Assembly: GCF_014650555.1 (NCBI RefSeq)
Contig: NZ_BMVE01000002.1
Coordinates: 868,001 to 932,000, forward strand
DNA length: 64,000 bases
Source: Streptomyces goshikiensis
GTDB taxonomy: Bacteria; Actinomycetota; Actinomycetes; Streptomycetales; Streptomycetaceae
Reading direction: 5' to 3'
Positions 1-8,886 of the stretch are shown one piece after another; within the stretch, counting starts at the first letter, position 1, and each line of letters starts with the position of its first letter. Under the pieces are notes generated by a model. The model searched no databases and was not told the DNA's origin. It saw nothing but the letters and a program-made list of their open reading frames with translations. The position numbers and the translations under genes were made by a program.

Positions 1-2262
1 CACCTGGCGCAGTGGGCGGGCGGGAACCCGTACCTGGTGGAGGTGCTCCTGGCCGACCTGCTGGACACCGGACGGCTGAGCCGGGCCGAGGGCGGGTGGC
101 AGCTCGCGGAGCACGACGAGGCGACGGTGCCGACGGGCGCGGTCCGCAGCTGGGCGCGCCGGCTGGCCCGGCTCGACGAACCGGTGCGGGAACTGCTGCT
201 CGTCGCGGCGACGCTCGGCGGCCGGTTCTCCGTCGGGGCCCTCAGGGCGGTGACCGGACTCGACGACCGGGCGCTGTTCGCCCATCTCCGGACGGCCTCC
301 GAGGTGGGGATCATCGCCCCGGACGGGGCCGCCCACGACCACTACACCTTCCGTCACGCCCTGACGGCGGACGCGCTCAGGGCCTCGCTGCCGCCCGCCG
401 AGCAGGCCGCGCTGGCCCGGCGCGCGGCCTCGGCCATCGAGGAATCCGCCGTCGAACTCTGCGGTGACCAGAAGCAGTTGGTGGCCGCCCTGAGACTGGC
501 GGCGGGCGACAAGGCGGCGGCGTCGCGACAGTTCGCCGAGGTCGGCCGGCAGATGCTGGACGCCGGTGCCTCGGGCTCGGCCGCCATGCTGCTGGAGCGT
601 GCCCGGGGGCTCGCGGCCGACGAGGACCGGGACGAGGTCACGGTGCAGCTGGCGATCGCCCAGGCCGAGTGCGGGCGCCTCGACGAGGCGGCCGCGCTGC
701 TCGACGACCTTCCGCCGGCGCCCGCCGGGTCGCGTGCCGCCGAGGAACGGGCCCAGGCGCACACGCAGGTCGCATGGGTCGCCACCATGGCGGAGCAGCC
801 GGCGCAGGCGCACCGCCGGATCCGGGCGGCCCGCGCCCTGCTCGGGGCCGACCCGCGCCCGGAGCAGGAGGCGGCGCTCGCGGTGGTCGAGGGCCATCTC
901 GCGCTGCTGCCGGAGCAGGACGGCCGGGGCGAGGGGCGCGGTCCGGTGGGCTGGGGCGGAGAGGACGGCCGCGAGCGACTGGAAGAGGCGGAACGTTCCG
1001 CCCGGCGCGCCGCGCTCACCGCGGAGCAGCGCGGCCGGCCCGTCGTGGCCTGCCAGGCGTGGCAGCTGCTGGCCATGCTGTCCCGGGAGCGCGGGTTCGA
1101 CGAGGCCGACGCCTGCCTGGAACGGATGCTGGCGGTCGCCGAGGAGCACCGGCTCGCGGTGTACCGGGCCGAGGCGCTGGTGCGGCTCGGTACCAACGCC
1201 TTCATGCGGACCGGTGAGGCGACCCGCCTGGAGACCGCCCGTACGGCGGCTCACGAACTCGGTTCGCTGGCCCTGCTCCAGTCCGTCGACGGGCTGCTCG
1301 CCATGCAGAGCGTGCTGGGCGGGCGATGGGAGCGGGCGCGGGGGATCGTCGAGCGGTCGGTGGAGGCCAGCGCCCGCCTCCAGAACCTGTCGACGCACCG
1401 CTATCTGCTCCTCGTCGACGCCACGCTCGCCGCCCACCAGGGGCGGGCCCGCGAGCAGGAACGCGCCCTGCTCCGCTTCCGCCGGGCGGGCGGCCAGGAG
1501 TCCATGCTCGTGCCCCTGCAGCGCGGACTGTGCCAGGCCGTGGGCGCGCTGATGGGAGAGGACCGGGAGCGGGCGAAGGCCGAGCTCGACGCGGCGCTGG
1601 CGTGGGAGCGGGAGCACCCGAGCTTCTTCTACCTCAGCGGCCGCTACGGGCTCGGCCCCCTCTTGCGGATCCTCGACGGCGAGGACGGCGGCCGGGAGGC
1701 GCACCGGGAGGCGCTGGCCTCGCCGGGCGGACAGCTGGCCTGGAACCGGATGTTCCTCGGCATGGCGGACGCGGTGCTGCGCGGCCGGGACGGCGACCCG
1801 GACGGCGCGCGGCGCGCCGTGGAGCGGGCCGGCCGTGCGGCGGCGGTGTTCCCGCAGGCATGGCACCTCGCCCTGCGGCTGACCGCCGAGGCGGCCCTCG
1901 CCGACTCCTGGGGCGAGCCGGTCGCCTGGCTGCGCAGCGCCGAGGAGTACTTCCACGAGGCGGGAGTGTCGCCGGTGGCCGGGGCCTGCCGCGCCGCGCT
2001 GCGGCAGGCGGGGGTCAGCGTCCCGCAGCGCCGGGGCGGCCGGGAGCGGATCCCCGCGGGCCTGCGGACCGCGGGCGTCACGCCGCGCGAGTACGAGGTG
2101 TTCGTGCTGCTCGCGCAGCGGCCCGGCAACCAGCAGATCGCCCAGAGCCTGTGCATCTCGCCCCGAACGGTGGAGAAGCACATGGCGAGCCTGATGACCA
2201 AGACCGGCTCCGCGGACCGCTCGGCGCTGTGCGCCCTGTCCGCGGAGTCCGCGGATTCCTAG
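1..2262 (+). CDS. LuxR-family (LAL-type) transcriptional regulator, 5' end outside window
   Basis: The reading frame is open from base 1, so this is the C-terminal part of a larger protein. The first residues (GGNPYLVEVLLADL) match the end of the AAA ATPase module of large ATP-binding LuxR regulators. A long helical, TPR-like middle follows. The last 65 residues form a LuxR helix-turn-helix (TPREYEVFVLLAQ, then NQQIAQSLCISPRTVEKHMASLM). The Walker A motif expected in the missing N-terminus cannot be checked. LAL proteins are often pathway activators. This one is followed by a SARP regulator and the peptide cluster, so a role as cluster-situated regulator is plausible but inferred. A GTG at 37 could be taken as a start, but the upstream homology argues for truncation by the window edge. 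Confidence 0.93.
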   Translation, partial: HLAQWAGGNPYLVEVLLADLLDTGRLSRAEGGWQLAEHDEATVPTGAVRSWARRLARLDEPVRELLLVAATLGGRFSVGALRAVTGLDDRALFAHLRTASEVGIIAPDGAAHDHYTFRHALTADALRASLPPAEQAALARRAASAIEESAVELCGDQKQLVAALRLAAGDKAAASRQFAEVGRQMLDAGASGSAAMLLERARGLAADEDRDEVTVQLAIAQAECGRLDEAAALLDDLPPAPAGSRAAEERAQAHTQVAWVATMAEQPAQAHRRIRAARALLGADPRPEQEAALAVVEGHLALLPEQDGRGEGRGPVGWGGEDGRERLEEAERSARRAALTAEQRGRPVVACQAWQLLAMLSRERGFDEADACLERMLAVAEEHRLAVYRAEALVRLGTNAFMRTGEATRLETARTAAHELGSLALLQSVDGLLAMQSVLGGRWERARGIVERSVEASARLQNLSTHRYLLLVDATLAAHQGRAREQERALLRFRRAGGQESMLVPLQRGLCQAVGALMGEDRERAKAELDAALAWEREHPSFFYLSGRYGLGPLLRILDGEDGGREAHREALASPGGQLAWNRMFLGMADAVLRGRDGDPDGARRAVERAGRAAAVFPQAWHLALRLTAEAALADSWGEPVAWLRSAEEYFHEAGVSPVAGACRAALRQAGVSVPQRRGGRERIPAGLRTAGVTPREYEVFVLLAQRPGNQQIAQSLCISPRTVEKHMASLMTKTGSADRSALCALSAESADS

Positions 2263-2321
2263 GGCCCGTCGTTCGGATCATGCCGGGCTGGCGGGCCGGG
2301 ATGGGGGACGCTCCCGCCTTT

Positions 2322-2341
2322 ATGGGGGTGCGGTCCCCCAT
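2322..2341 (+). terminator. Hairpin after the LuxR gene
   Basis: Perfect 7-base arms ATGGGGG (2322-2328) and CCCCCAT (2335-2341) with a 6-base loop lie 60 bases after the stop of the LuxR gene and 118 bases before the SARP start. There is no T-tract, as is common in streptomycetes. It could also be a regulatory stem in the SARP leader. Confidence 0.45.
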
Positions 2342-2458
2342 GACGCGGTCACGGACGGCGCGACTCTGCGGGCCCGGCACCGATGTGTGACGGGTACGGG
2401 CCGGAGGACCATCGAGGGGTACGGCCAACTCCCCCGTCACCCTACGGAGGTTCGCTCG

Positions 2459-4261
2459 ATGCCGCGTCCGTTCGCGAAGCCCGCAGCGTCACCCAGCCCG
2501 CTCAGGTACCGCGTCCTCGGCCCGCTCGCGGTCCACCGGGACGACCGGGCCCTGCCCCTCGGCCCGTTGAAGCAGCGGGTCGTGCTGGCCACACTGCTCG
2601 GCTCCGCCAACAGCCCGGTCTCCGTCGACGTGCTGACCGACGCGGTCTGGCAGGAGGAGCCCCCGCGCACCGCCCGCAAGAACCTCCAGGTGTACGTGAG
2701 CGCCCTGCGCGCGCTCCTCGCGGACGACGAGCTGGACCGGCCGCGGCTCATCCACACGGGCGGCGGATACATGCTGCGCGTGGCGGAGGACGAGCTCGAC
2801 CTCCTGCGGTTCCGCTCCCTGGTGCGGGCCGCCGAGGGGCAGGGGCCCCGCCCGGCCGCCCGACTGCTGCGCCAGGCACTCGACTTGTGGCAGGGACCGC
2901 CGCTGGGAGACGACCTCCGGCTGTCGCCCCGGCTGGCCGAGGAGGCCGAGCGGCTGGAGCTGCGCCACCTCACGGCCTACGAGGGCTGGGCGGAGGCGGA
3001 GCTGGAGCTGGGCGGCGCGCCGGCCGTGGTCGAGGGGCTGCGGGACCTGGTGGAGCGGCACCCGCTCCGGGAGCGGCTCCGGTCCGCCTGGATGCGCGCG
3101 CTGAGCGGCTCCGGCCGGCAGGCCGAGGCCCTCGCGGCGTACGACGACTACCGGCAGCTCCTCGCCCGGGAGCTGGGCCTGGAGCCGGGCGGCGCGATGG
3201 CGGCCCGCTACCGGATGATCCTCGCGGGTGACGACCGGGCCGGGACGGGCGCCGCCGCCCGGCCGCCGGCCGCTCCGCCGCCCGACCTCCCCGACTTCAC
3301 CGGGCACGGCGAGGAACTGCGCTACCTCACCGACCGCTTGGAGGACGAGGGCGCCGGCCGCATCGTGCTGCTGTCGGGCCCCGCCGGGGCCGGGAAGACC
3401 ACGCTGGCGGTGCGGGCCGCCCACCTGCTCGGGGACCGGTTCGCCGACGGGCGGCTCTGCGTGTCCCTGCGTGACGCGGACGGCCGTACCCGCTCGCTCC
3501 CGGCGGTGCTCGCGGAGCTCGGTGAACGGACCGGCCAGGCCGGGCTGTCCGGGCCCGAGGCGTGGCGGGAGTGGCTGGCGCGGCACCGCGTACTGGTGAT
3601 CCTGGACGACGTGCCCGACGAAAGCGCCGTACGGCCGCTGCTCCCGTGCGGCGGGCTGGGCAGGGTGCTGCTCACCGCCCGCGGCCAGCTGGGCGGTCTG
3701 GCGCCCGTGGACCGGGTCTGCGTACCGCCGCTCGGCACCGCAGAGTCGGTGCAACTGCTCGCGGGGCTCGTCGGCGAGGGACGGGTGCGGGCCGACCGGG
3801 AGGCCGCACTGCGCATCGTGCGCGCCTGCGGCGGGTCGCCGCTGGCGGTCCGGGTGAGCGGGATGCGGCTCGCGGTGCTCCGCCACGTGCCGCTGCGGGA
3901 GTTCGCGGACCGGCTCACCGACCCCGCCGGGGCGCTGGACGAACTGACCTCCGGGGACGTGTCCGTGCGGCGGTGGCTGGCCCACGGCTGGGAGGCGCTG
4001 CCCGAGGAGTGGGGCCGGGACGCGGGACGGCTGGCCGCGGGCACCGGGGAGGGGCCCTTCGGCCTGACCGAGGCGGCCGAGGCCCTCGGCTGCGACGAGC
4101 GGCGCGCCGTGAGGGTGGTGGAGGCGCTCATCGACGCCGGAATGGTGACTTCGCCCTGCGGTGAGGTCACCGCTCACGCGGCGCAGTACGAACTGCCCCA
4201 CCTGATACGCCTGTACGCGCGCGGCTCGGGGCTCGGTACCCCCACCCCCGTACTGACCTGA
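2459..4261 (+). CDS. SARP/AfsR-like regulator with NB-ARC ATPase domain
   Basis: This is a 600-residue protein. Residues about 15-105 form an OmpR-type winged helix (RYRVLGPLAVHRDD; KNLQVYVSALRALL). Residues 110-255 are the bacterial transcriptional activator domain. An NB-ARC/STAND ATPase follows, with Walker A GPAGAGKTT (307-315) and Walker B LVILDD. Full AfsR proteins carry a further TPR domain; this one ends after the NB-ARC winged-helix part. The ATG at 2459 is chosen because ACGGAGG sits 8 bases upstream; an in-frame GTG at 2387 lacks such a site. SARPs activate secondary-metabolite clusters by binding direct repeats near -35. Its position next to the peptide cluster suggests it is the cluster activator, which is inference. 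Confidence 0.93.
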   Translation: MPRPFAKPAASPSPLRYRVLGPLAVHRDDRALPLGPLKQRVVLATLLGSANSPVSVDVLTDAVWQEEPPRTARKNLQVYVSALRALLADDELDRPRLIHTGGGYMLRVAEDELDLLRFRSLVRAAEGQGPRPAARLLRQALDLWQGPPLGDDLRLSPRLAEEAERLELRHLTAYEGWAEAELELGGAPAVVEGLRDLVERHPLRERLRSAWMRALSGSGRQAEALAAYDDYRQLLARELGLEPGGAMAARYRMILAGDDRAGTGAAARPPAAPPPDLPDFTGHGEELRYLTDRLEDEGAGRIVLLSGPAGAGKTTLAVRAAHLLGDRFADGRLCVSLRDADGRTRSLPAVLAELGERTGQAGLSGPEAWREWLARHRVLVILDDVPDESAVRPLLPCGGLGRVLLTARGQLGGLAPVDRVCVPPLGTAESVQLLAGLVGEGRVRADREAALRIVRACGGSPLAVRVSGMRLAVLRHVPLREFADRLTDPAGALDELTSGDVSVRRWLAHGWEALPEEWGRDAGRLAAGTGEGPFGLTEAAEALGCDERRAVRVVEALIDAGMVTSPCGEVTAHAAQYELPHLIRLYARGSGLGTPTPVLT

Positions 4262-4285
4262 GGCCGAGCGCTGCCCGGGCTCAGG

Positions 4286-4327
4286 CGCCGGTTCCGGCCG
4301 CCCCCCCGTCGGCGGCCGGAACCGGCG
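4286..4327. terminator. Bidirectional terminator between convergent genes
   Basis: Perfect 16-base inverted arms (4286-4301 and 4312-4327) with a 10-base loop lie between the SARP stop and the prolyl oligopeptidase stop on the opposite strand. The stem is very GC rich and has no T-tract on either side. Confidence 0.8.
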
Positions 4328-4329
4328 GG

Positions 4330-6483
4330 TCACGGGGACGCCGGAGCGGTACGTCCCGGGGGCGGGAGCCCCACCTGCCCCGCCAGGAAGGCGAGGCACT
4401 CGGCCTGCAGGGCCACCGCGCGGGACGCGGAACGGTCGCCGTGGCCGACCCCGCGCTCCAGCCGCAGCAGCACCGGACCGGTACCCGAAGAGGCGTGCTG
4501 GAGCGCGGCGCACATCTTGCGGGCGTGCAGCGGATCGGTCCGGGTGTCGCCGTCCGCGGCGACCAGCAGCACCGCCGGGTAGGCGGTCCCGGGCGTGACC
4601 CGGTGATAGGGGGAGTAGCCGAGCAGCGTCGGCAGCAGGGCGGGATCCTGAGCGCTGCCGTACTCGGGCGTCCAGCTGGGCCCGAGGCCGGACAGTTCGT
4701 AGCGGACCATGTCCAGCAGGGGCGCCACGCACACCACGGCGGCGTACTTCTCCGGCTGCTGGGTGAGGGCGGCGCCCACCAGCAGCCCGCCGTTGGAGCC
4801 GCCCATGATCGCGAGGCGGCCCGGTTCCGTCCAGCCCTCGGCGATCAGGTGGTCCCCGGCCGCGGCGAAGTCGTCGAAGGTGTTCTGCTTGTTCCTCCCG
4901 CTGCCCGCCCGGTGCCAGGCCTCGCCCTCCTCGCCGCCCCCGCGCAGGCCCGCCCAGGCGAACACCCCGCCGGCCCTGACCCAGGCGAGGACCTGGGCGC
5001 GGTACCGCGGCGACATCGTCCGGCCGAAGCCGCCGTAGCCGGTCAGCAGCGCGGGGCGCGCCACGTCCGGACGCCCGGTGGGGGAGATCACGAACATGCG
5101 CACCGTCGTACCGTCCCGCGAGGGGAAGGCGATCTGGCGGGTGACCGCGCCGCCGACGCCCGGGGCGTCCGGGGCGTCGCGCTCCCAACGCGAGGCGCGG
5201 CCCGTCCGGGCGTCGAAGCGCAGGATCCGGGGCGGAGTGACGAAGTCGGTGTAGGCGAAGTAGGCCTCGTGACCCCCGGGCGGCCCGGCCGAGAAGTCGC
5301 CGACCGCGCCGGTGCCGGGCAGCGGGACCGTGGCGACCTGCCGTCCCTCGACCAGGTCGTGCACGGTCACCTCGGCCACCGTGTCGCGGGTCCAGGCGGC
5401 CAGGCCGAGCGGGTGTTTGAGCTCCGGTCCCGACAGCACGACGAGGTGGGTCAGTACCGCGTCGGGCCGTTCGGGGATCACCTCGCGCCAGGCAGCGGGG
5501 CCCAGGGCCAGTTCGGCCGGCCGGCACGCGACGACGCGTCCGCGAGCGGCGTCGCGGTCGGTGCGCAGCCACACCAGGTCCCGCGGACCGGTGCCGGGCA
5601 CCGCGTACAGGCGGGTGGCGGCGTCCATGCCCTCCTGGACGGGCCGCAGTTCCGGGCGCTCCAGCGGCCCCGCCGACAGGTCGGCCAGGTAGAGATCGGT
5701 GCCGCGGCCGGTGCCGAGCGTGGCCGTGACGCCGAGCCAGCGGCCGTCCGCGGTCACGGACACGCTGTAGAACTGGGTCTTGTCCCGCCCCTCACCGAAG
5801 ACCAGGGCGTCCGTCTCGGGGTCCGTGCCGACCCGGTGCAGGCACACCCGGCGGTGGTAGCGCCCCTCGCCGGGGTGCGGCGAAGGGTCGAGGTTCCTGA
5901 CGTAGTAGAACGCCTCACCGCCGGGCAGCCAGCCGATCGACGACCTGCGCACCCGGTCCACCGGCCCGTCGACGATCCTCCCGGTGGCCACGTCGAGCAC
6001 CTGGAGCAGCGAGTCCTCCGTGCCGTTCCGGGACACCTGGAAGGCCAGCAGATCGCCCTCCACGGAGGGCTCCCAGGCGTCGAGCACGGTGCGTCCGGAC
6101 GGGTCGAGGGCACTGGGGTCCAGCAGCACCCGCCCGGTCGGATCAGCTCCCGCCTCCGCCACCATGAGTACCGGATGCTCCTGGCCGGCGTCCTGCCGCA
6201 GCCAGAAGACCCTGCCGCCGCGGACCTCGGGCGAGCGGGCGCGGTCCACGGCGTCGATCGCCGCCACCTCCGCCTTCCAGTGCTCCAGGTCCGCCCAGGA
6301 CGCCCGCTCCGCCTCGTAGAGCGTCTGCTGCTCCGCGCTCCAGCGGAGCGTCGCGGGGGACTCGGCGTCCTCCAGCGGGCGGTACGGGTCGGGGACGCGC
6401 AGACCGTGCGCTTCCTCGACGACGTCCTGCCGCTCCGCGTGCGGATAGCGGCGGGTTTGCGGGCTCACTCTTTGCTCCCTCAT
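4330..6483 (-). CDS. Prolyl oligopeptidase (S9A serine peptidase), likely RiPP-cluster protease
   Basis: The product is about 717 residues, the usual size for the S9A family. It has an N-terminal seven-bladed propeller region and a C-terminal alpha/beta hydrolase domain. Catalytic features are visible: Ser in GGSNGG, Asp in ADGDTRTDP and His in GVGHGD. There is no signal peptide, so it acts in the cytoplasm on short peptides. The ATG at 6483 overlaps the stop of the MFS gene (ATGA). A GTG at 6468 with GAGGGAG six bases upstream is an equally good start. S9A enzymes act as leader peptidases in some RiPP systems (FlaP in class III lanthipeptides, POPB, PCY1). Here it is the last gene of the operon that starts with the peptide gene, so a maturation role is likely but unproven. 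Confidence 0.92.
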   Translation of the reverse strand: MREQRVSPQTRRYPHAERQDVVEEAHGLRVPDPYRPLEDAESPATLRWSAEQQTLYEAERASWADLEHWKAEVAAIDAVDRARSPEVRGGRVFWLRQDAGQEHPVLMVAEAGADPTGRVLLDPSALDPSGRTVLDAWEPSVEGDLLAFQVSRNGTEDSLLQVLDVATGRIVDGPVDRVRRSSIGWLPGGEAFYYVRNLDPSPHPGEGRYHRRVCLHRVGTDPETDALVFGEGRDKTQFYSVSVTADGRWLGVTATLGTGRGTDLYLADLSAGPLERPELRPVQEGMDAATRLYAVPGTGPRDLVWLRTDRDAARGRVVACRPAELALGPAAWREVIPERPDAVLTHLVVLSGPELKHPLGLAAWTRDTVAEVTVHDLVEGRQVATVPLPGTGAVGDFSAGPPGGHEAYFAYTDFVTPPRILRFDARTGRASRWERDAPDAPGVGGAVTRQIAFPSRDGTTVRMFVISPTGRPDVARPALLTGYGGFGRTMSPRYRAQVLAWVRAGGVFAWAGLRGGGEEGEAWHRAGSGRNKQNTFDDFAAAGDHLIAEGWTEPGRLAIMGGSNGGLLVGAALTQQPEKYAAVVCVAPLLDMVRYELSGLGPSWTPEYGSAQDPALLPTLLGYSPYHRVTPGTAYPAVLLVAADGDTRTDPLHARKMCAALQHASSGTGPVLLRLERGVGHGDRSASRAVALQAECLAFLAGQVGLPPPGRTAPASP

Positions 6484-7958
6484 CCATCGGTGGGTCGGGG
6501 GTCGTCGGACCGGTCGGTGGCGCGGGCGGAGAGTTCCCCGTCGTCGTGGTGGGCCACGACCTCGGCGTCCTGCCTCTCCTTCGCCGCCGGGTCCGCCTGG
6601 TCCGCCGGCGCGGCCGTGTCCTCGCCCGCTCTCGCGGCGGGCTTCCCGGCGCCCGTGTCGGGCAGGGCGGCCATCGCGAAGACGCCGGCCAAGAGGACGA
6701 TCAGTCCCGACGCGGCGATGATCGTGTCGACGGGGCCGAACCGGAGCCCGCCGAGCGAGCCCCCGACGTCCCGCAGCACGGATCCGGCGAGCCAGCCGGA
6801 CAGGGCCGCGGACAGCATCGACGCCAGCCTCGTCACCGGGTAGAACACGGCCATCACCCGGCCCCGGTAGTCCGGGGGCGCCGCCGCGAGCAGCAGCGGT
6901 GACATCGCGGTGTTCAGCATGGTGAGCGGAACGGCGAACGCGAAGAGGAGGGCGACACCGCCCAGGAAGCCGGTCTGCCGGGAGTAGGCCACCAGCAGCA
7001 CACCGCTCACCAGCAGGCCGATCCAGGTGGTCCTTCGCGCCCCGAGCCACTGCACCATCCGGCCCCCGCACAGCGCTCCCGTGATGCCGCCCGCGCCCAT
7101 GGCCATGCCGAGGTATCCGTAGAGGTGGGCGTCCGCGTGGAGGTTGTCGGTGGCGAAGAAGACGTTGAGGGTGCCCAGCGCCCCGGCCCCGAACTGGCCT
7201 ATGACGGCGAGCAGGAGCAGCGCCACCAGGAACCGGCTGCCCGCGAAGAAGCGCAGTCCGTCCATGAACTCCTTGCGCAGCGCGCCCTGTTGCCGCTCGA
7301 CGGGCCCCCGCTCGGCGGCCGGCCGGGCGGAGCCGGTGCCGAGCTCGCGTGCGCCGATGGAACGGATCGCGATGTACGACACCGCGTACGAAAGGCCGTT
7401 GAAGAGCAGGGCCCACTGCAGTCCGACGGTGAACAGCAGCGGCGCGGCGAGGGGCGGCCCGATGATCCAGGCCGTCTCACCGGTCGCCTGCGCGATGCCC
7501 GCCGCCCTGGCGCGGTCCGCATCCCCGGTCACCAGGTCCGCGAGGACCGCGAAGCGCGCCGGGGAGAAGAACTGGCCGGCCGCGTGGAGCAGGAGCACGG
7601 TCACGTAGATCAGGGCGAGCCAGACACCGGCCGGGAGGGCGCCGGCCGGCAGGAAGGTGATGACCGTCAGTACGGCCACCAGGACGCCGCGGAGCACCTC
7701 GCTGCGCAGCATCGTGGCGCGCTTGTCCCAGCGGTCGACGAACACGCCCGCGAGCGGACCGATGACCAGCACGGCGACGCCCGAAGCCATCACGATGCCG
7801 CTGACCGCCAACGGCGCCCACGACTCGCCCTTCGCCAGCACGGTGGCCACCCACAGCACCAGCGTCGTACTGAAGACGGCGTCCCCGACGGACGAGACGG
7901 CCTGGCCGAACCAGAGCCGGGTGTAGTCGCGGTTGATCAGGGTCAGCCGCGGCGTCAT
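6480..7958 (-). CDS. MFS transporter with leader-like C-terminal tail
   Basis: The 492-residue protein has about 12 hydrophobic segments and MFS features such as the loop GVFVDRWDKR after the second segment, and it resembles the enterobactin-exporter/macrolide-efflux branch. The ATG at 7958 overlaps the preceding stop (ATGA), and its own stop overlaps the peptidase start, so the genes are translationally coupled. It probably exports the mature peptide. Unusually, the last 60 residues are a hydrophilic acidic tail. It contains DAEVVAHHDDGE (encoded at 6534-6569), which closely matches DIEVVAHREDEE in the 37-residue precursor of the same operon. The tail has no Cys. It may dock leader-binding enzymes or bind the precursor; that is inference. 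Confidence 0.9.
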   Translation of the reverse strand: MTPRLTLINRDYTRLWFGQAVSSVGDAVFSTTLVLWVATVLAKGESWAPLAVSGIVMASGVAVLVIGPLAGVFVDRWDKRATMLRSEVLRGVLVAVLTVITFLPAGALPAGVWLALIYVTVLLLHAAGQFFSPARFAVLADLVTGDADRARAAGIAQATGETAWIIGPPLAAPLLFTVGLQWALLFNGLSYAVSYIAIRSIGARELGTGSARPAAERGPVERQQGALRKEFMDGLRFFAGSRFLVALLLLAVIGQFGAGALGTLNVFFATDNLHADAHLYGYLGMAMGAGGITGALCGGRMVQWLGARRTTWIGLLVSGVLLVAYSRQTGFLGGVALLFAFAVPLTMLNTAMSPLLLAAAPPDYRGRVMAVFYPVTRLASMLSAALSGWLAGSVLRDVGGSLGGLRFGPVDTIIAASGLIVLLAGVFAMAALPDTGAGKPAARAGEDTAAPADQADPAAKERQDAEVVAHHDDGELSARATDRSDDPRPTDG

Positions 7959-8884
7959 GACGGCCTCGGCGACGCGACGATCAGCGCCATGAGGGCGGTG
8001 ACCAGGGTCGTGTGGTACGCCGCCCGGAAGAACTCCCCGCCGGAGGCCGACGGGTCCGCCGCGCTCGCCGCAGACCGCCCGGGGAGCGCCCCGTCGGGCC
8101 GCTGGGCCCGCACCAGGCACTCCACGGCCGCGGCTCCCGAGGGTGTGTCCAGCGGCTCGCTCCCCAGGATGAACTGGGTGAGGACCAGCTCCGCGGCCAG
8201 GTCCCACAGGTCGTGCTCGACGCTGTGGCGCAGCAAGCGGTCGACCAGGTCCCGGGCGTGCGCCAGGGCGTCCCCGCCCAGCCCGGGGGCGGTCCGGCCG
8301 AAGTCGCCGAGATAGAAGGCGGTGTGCGTCACGGCGTACGCCTGCGGGAGGGTGAGCGGCGCGCCGTCCCCCGAGGGGGCCTCCCCGGGCCCGGCGGCGC
8401 GGAACGCGACGAGCGGGCTGTGTGGCAGGAGCTCCGTGTACGGCTCGATGGTGTGGCGGACACCGGCCTTGTCCGCGTAGTGGCGGACCTCGACGCGCTG
8501 GTAGGGGGACTTCCCCCGCGGCGAGAGGAAGGCGGGGTCGAGCCCCGCGAGCACCGCGCGGACCTGGGCGTCGTCGATCGCGTCGGGGGCCAGTGCGGCG
8601 TAGATCAACCCGTAGCCGGACGTGTACTTCGGGACCTCGGCGAACAGCCGCGGGAGGTCAGGGTCCTGCCAGAGCCCCCGTACCAGGGCCCCGGCCTCGC
8701 CCAGCGCCTGCGGGGGCTCGGCCAGGCGGTCCGCGCAGTGGCAGAGCAGCGCCAGTTCCAGCGCCGCCTTCGCCCTTGCGAGGGGCGCCGACCGGACGTT
8801 CGCCGAGAACGGGTCGAAGAAGTCCAGATTCCCGCCCAGCCAGCCGAGCGCGCCGGCGGAGAGCTGCTCCAGGGGTGAGGACAT
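7955..8884 (-). CDS. DUF6895-like helical protein, paralogue B of the peptide cluster
   Basis: This is a 309-residue protein of unknown function, mostly helical, with no signal peptide or membrane segment. It shares conserved blocks in the same order with the protein at 10152-11114: YAALAP, LSPR.K.P, YAD.AG..H, Y.EL, HT.FYL.DFG, TPSGAA and DGA.PGRSA. The block YAVTHTAFYLGDFG followed by DLAAELVL resembles what I remember of DUF6895; that assignment is from memory. The ATG at 8884 lies three bases after the radical SAM stop. It may be a scaffold or enzyme partner of the radical SAM protein, but no catalytic motif is recognisable. Confidence 0.8.
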   Translation of the reverse strand: MSSPLEQLSAGALGWLGGNLDFFDPFSANVRSAPLARAKAALELALLCHCADRLAEPPQALGEAGALVRGLWQDPDLPRLFAEVPKYTSGYGLIYAALAPDAIDDAQVRAVLAGLDPAFLSPRGKSPYQRVEVRHYADKAGVRHTIEPYTELLPHSPLVAFRAAGPGEAPSGDGAPLTLPQAYAVTHTAFYLGDFGRTAPGLGGDALAHARDLVDRLLRHSVEHDLWDLAAELVLTQFILGSEPLDTPSGAAAVECLVRAQRPDGALPGRSAASAADPSASGGEFFRAAYHTTLVTALMALIVASPRPS

Positions 8885-8886
8885 GA

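Noticed and set aside
2489..5572. Very long antisense open frame (about 1000 codons) across the SARP and peptidase genes
   Set aside because: Low-complexity Arg/Gly/Pro composition with no domain; a typical high-GC shadow of two well-supported genes.
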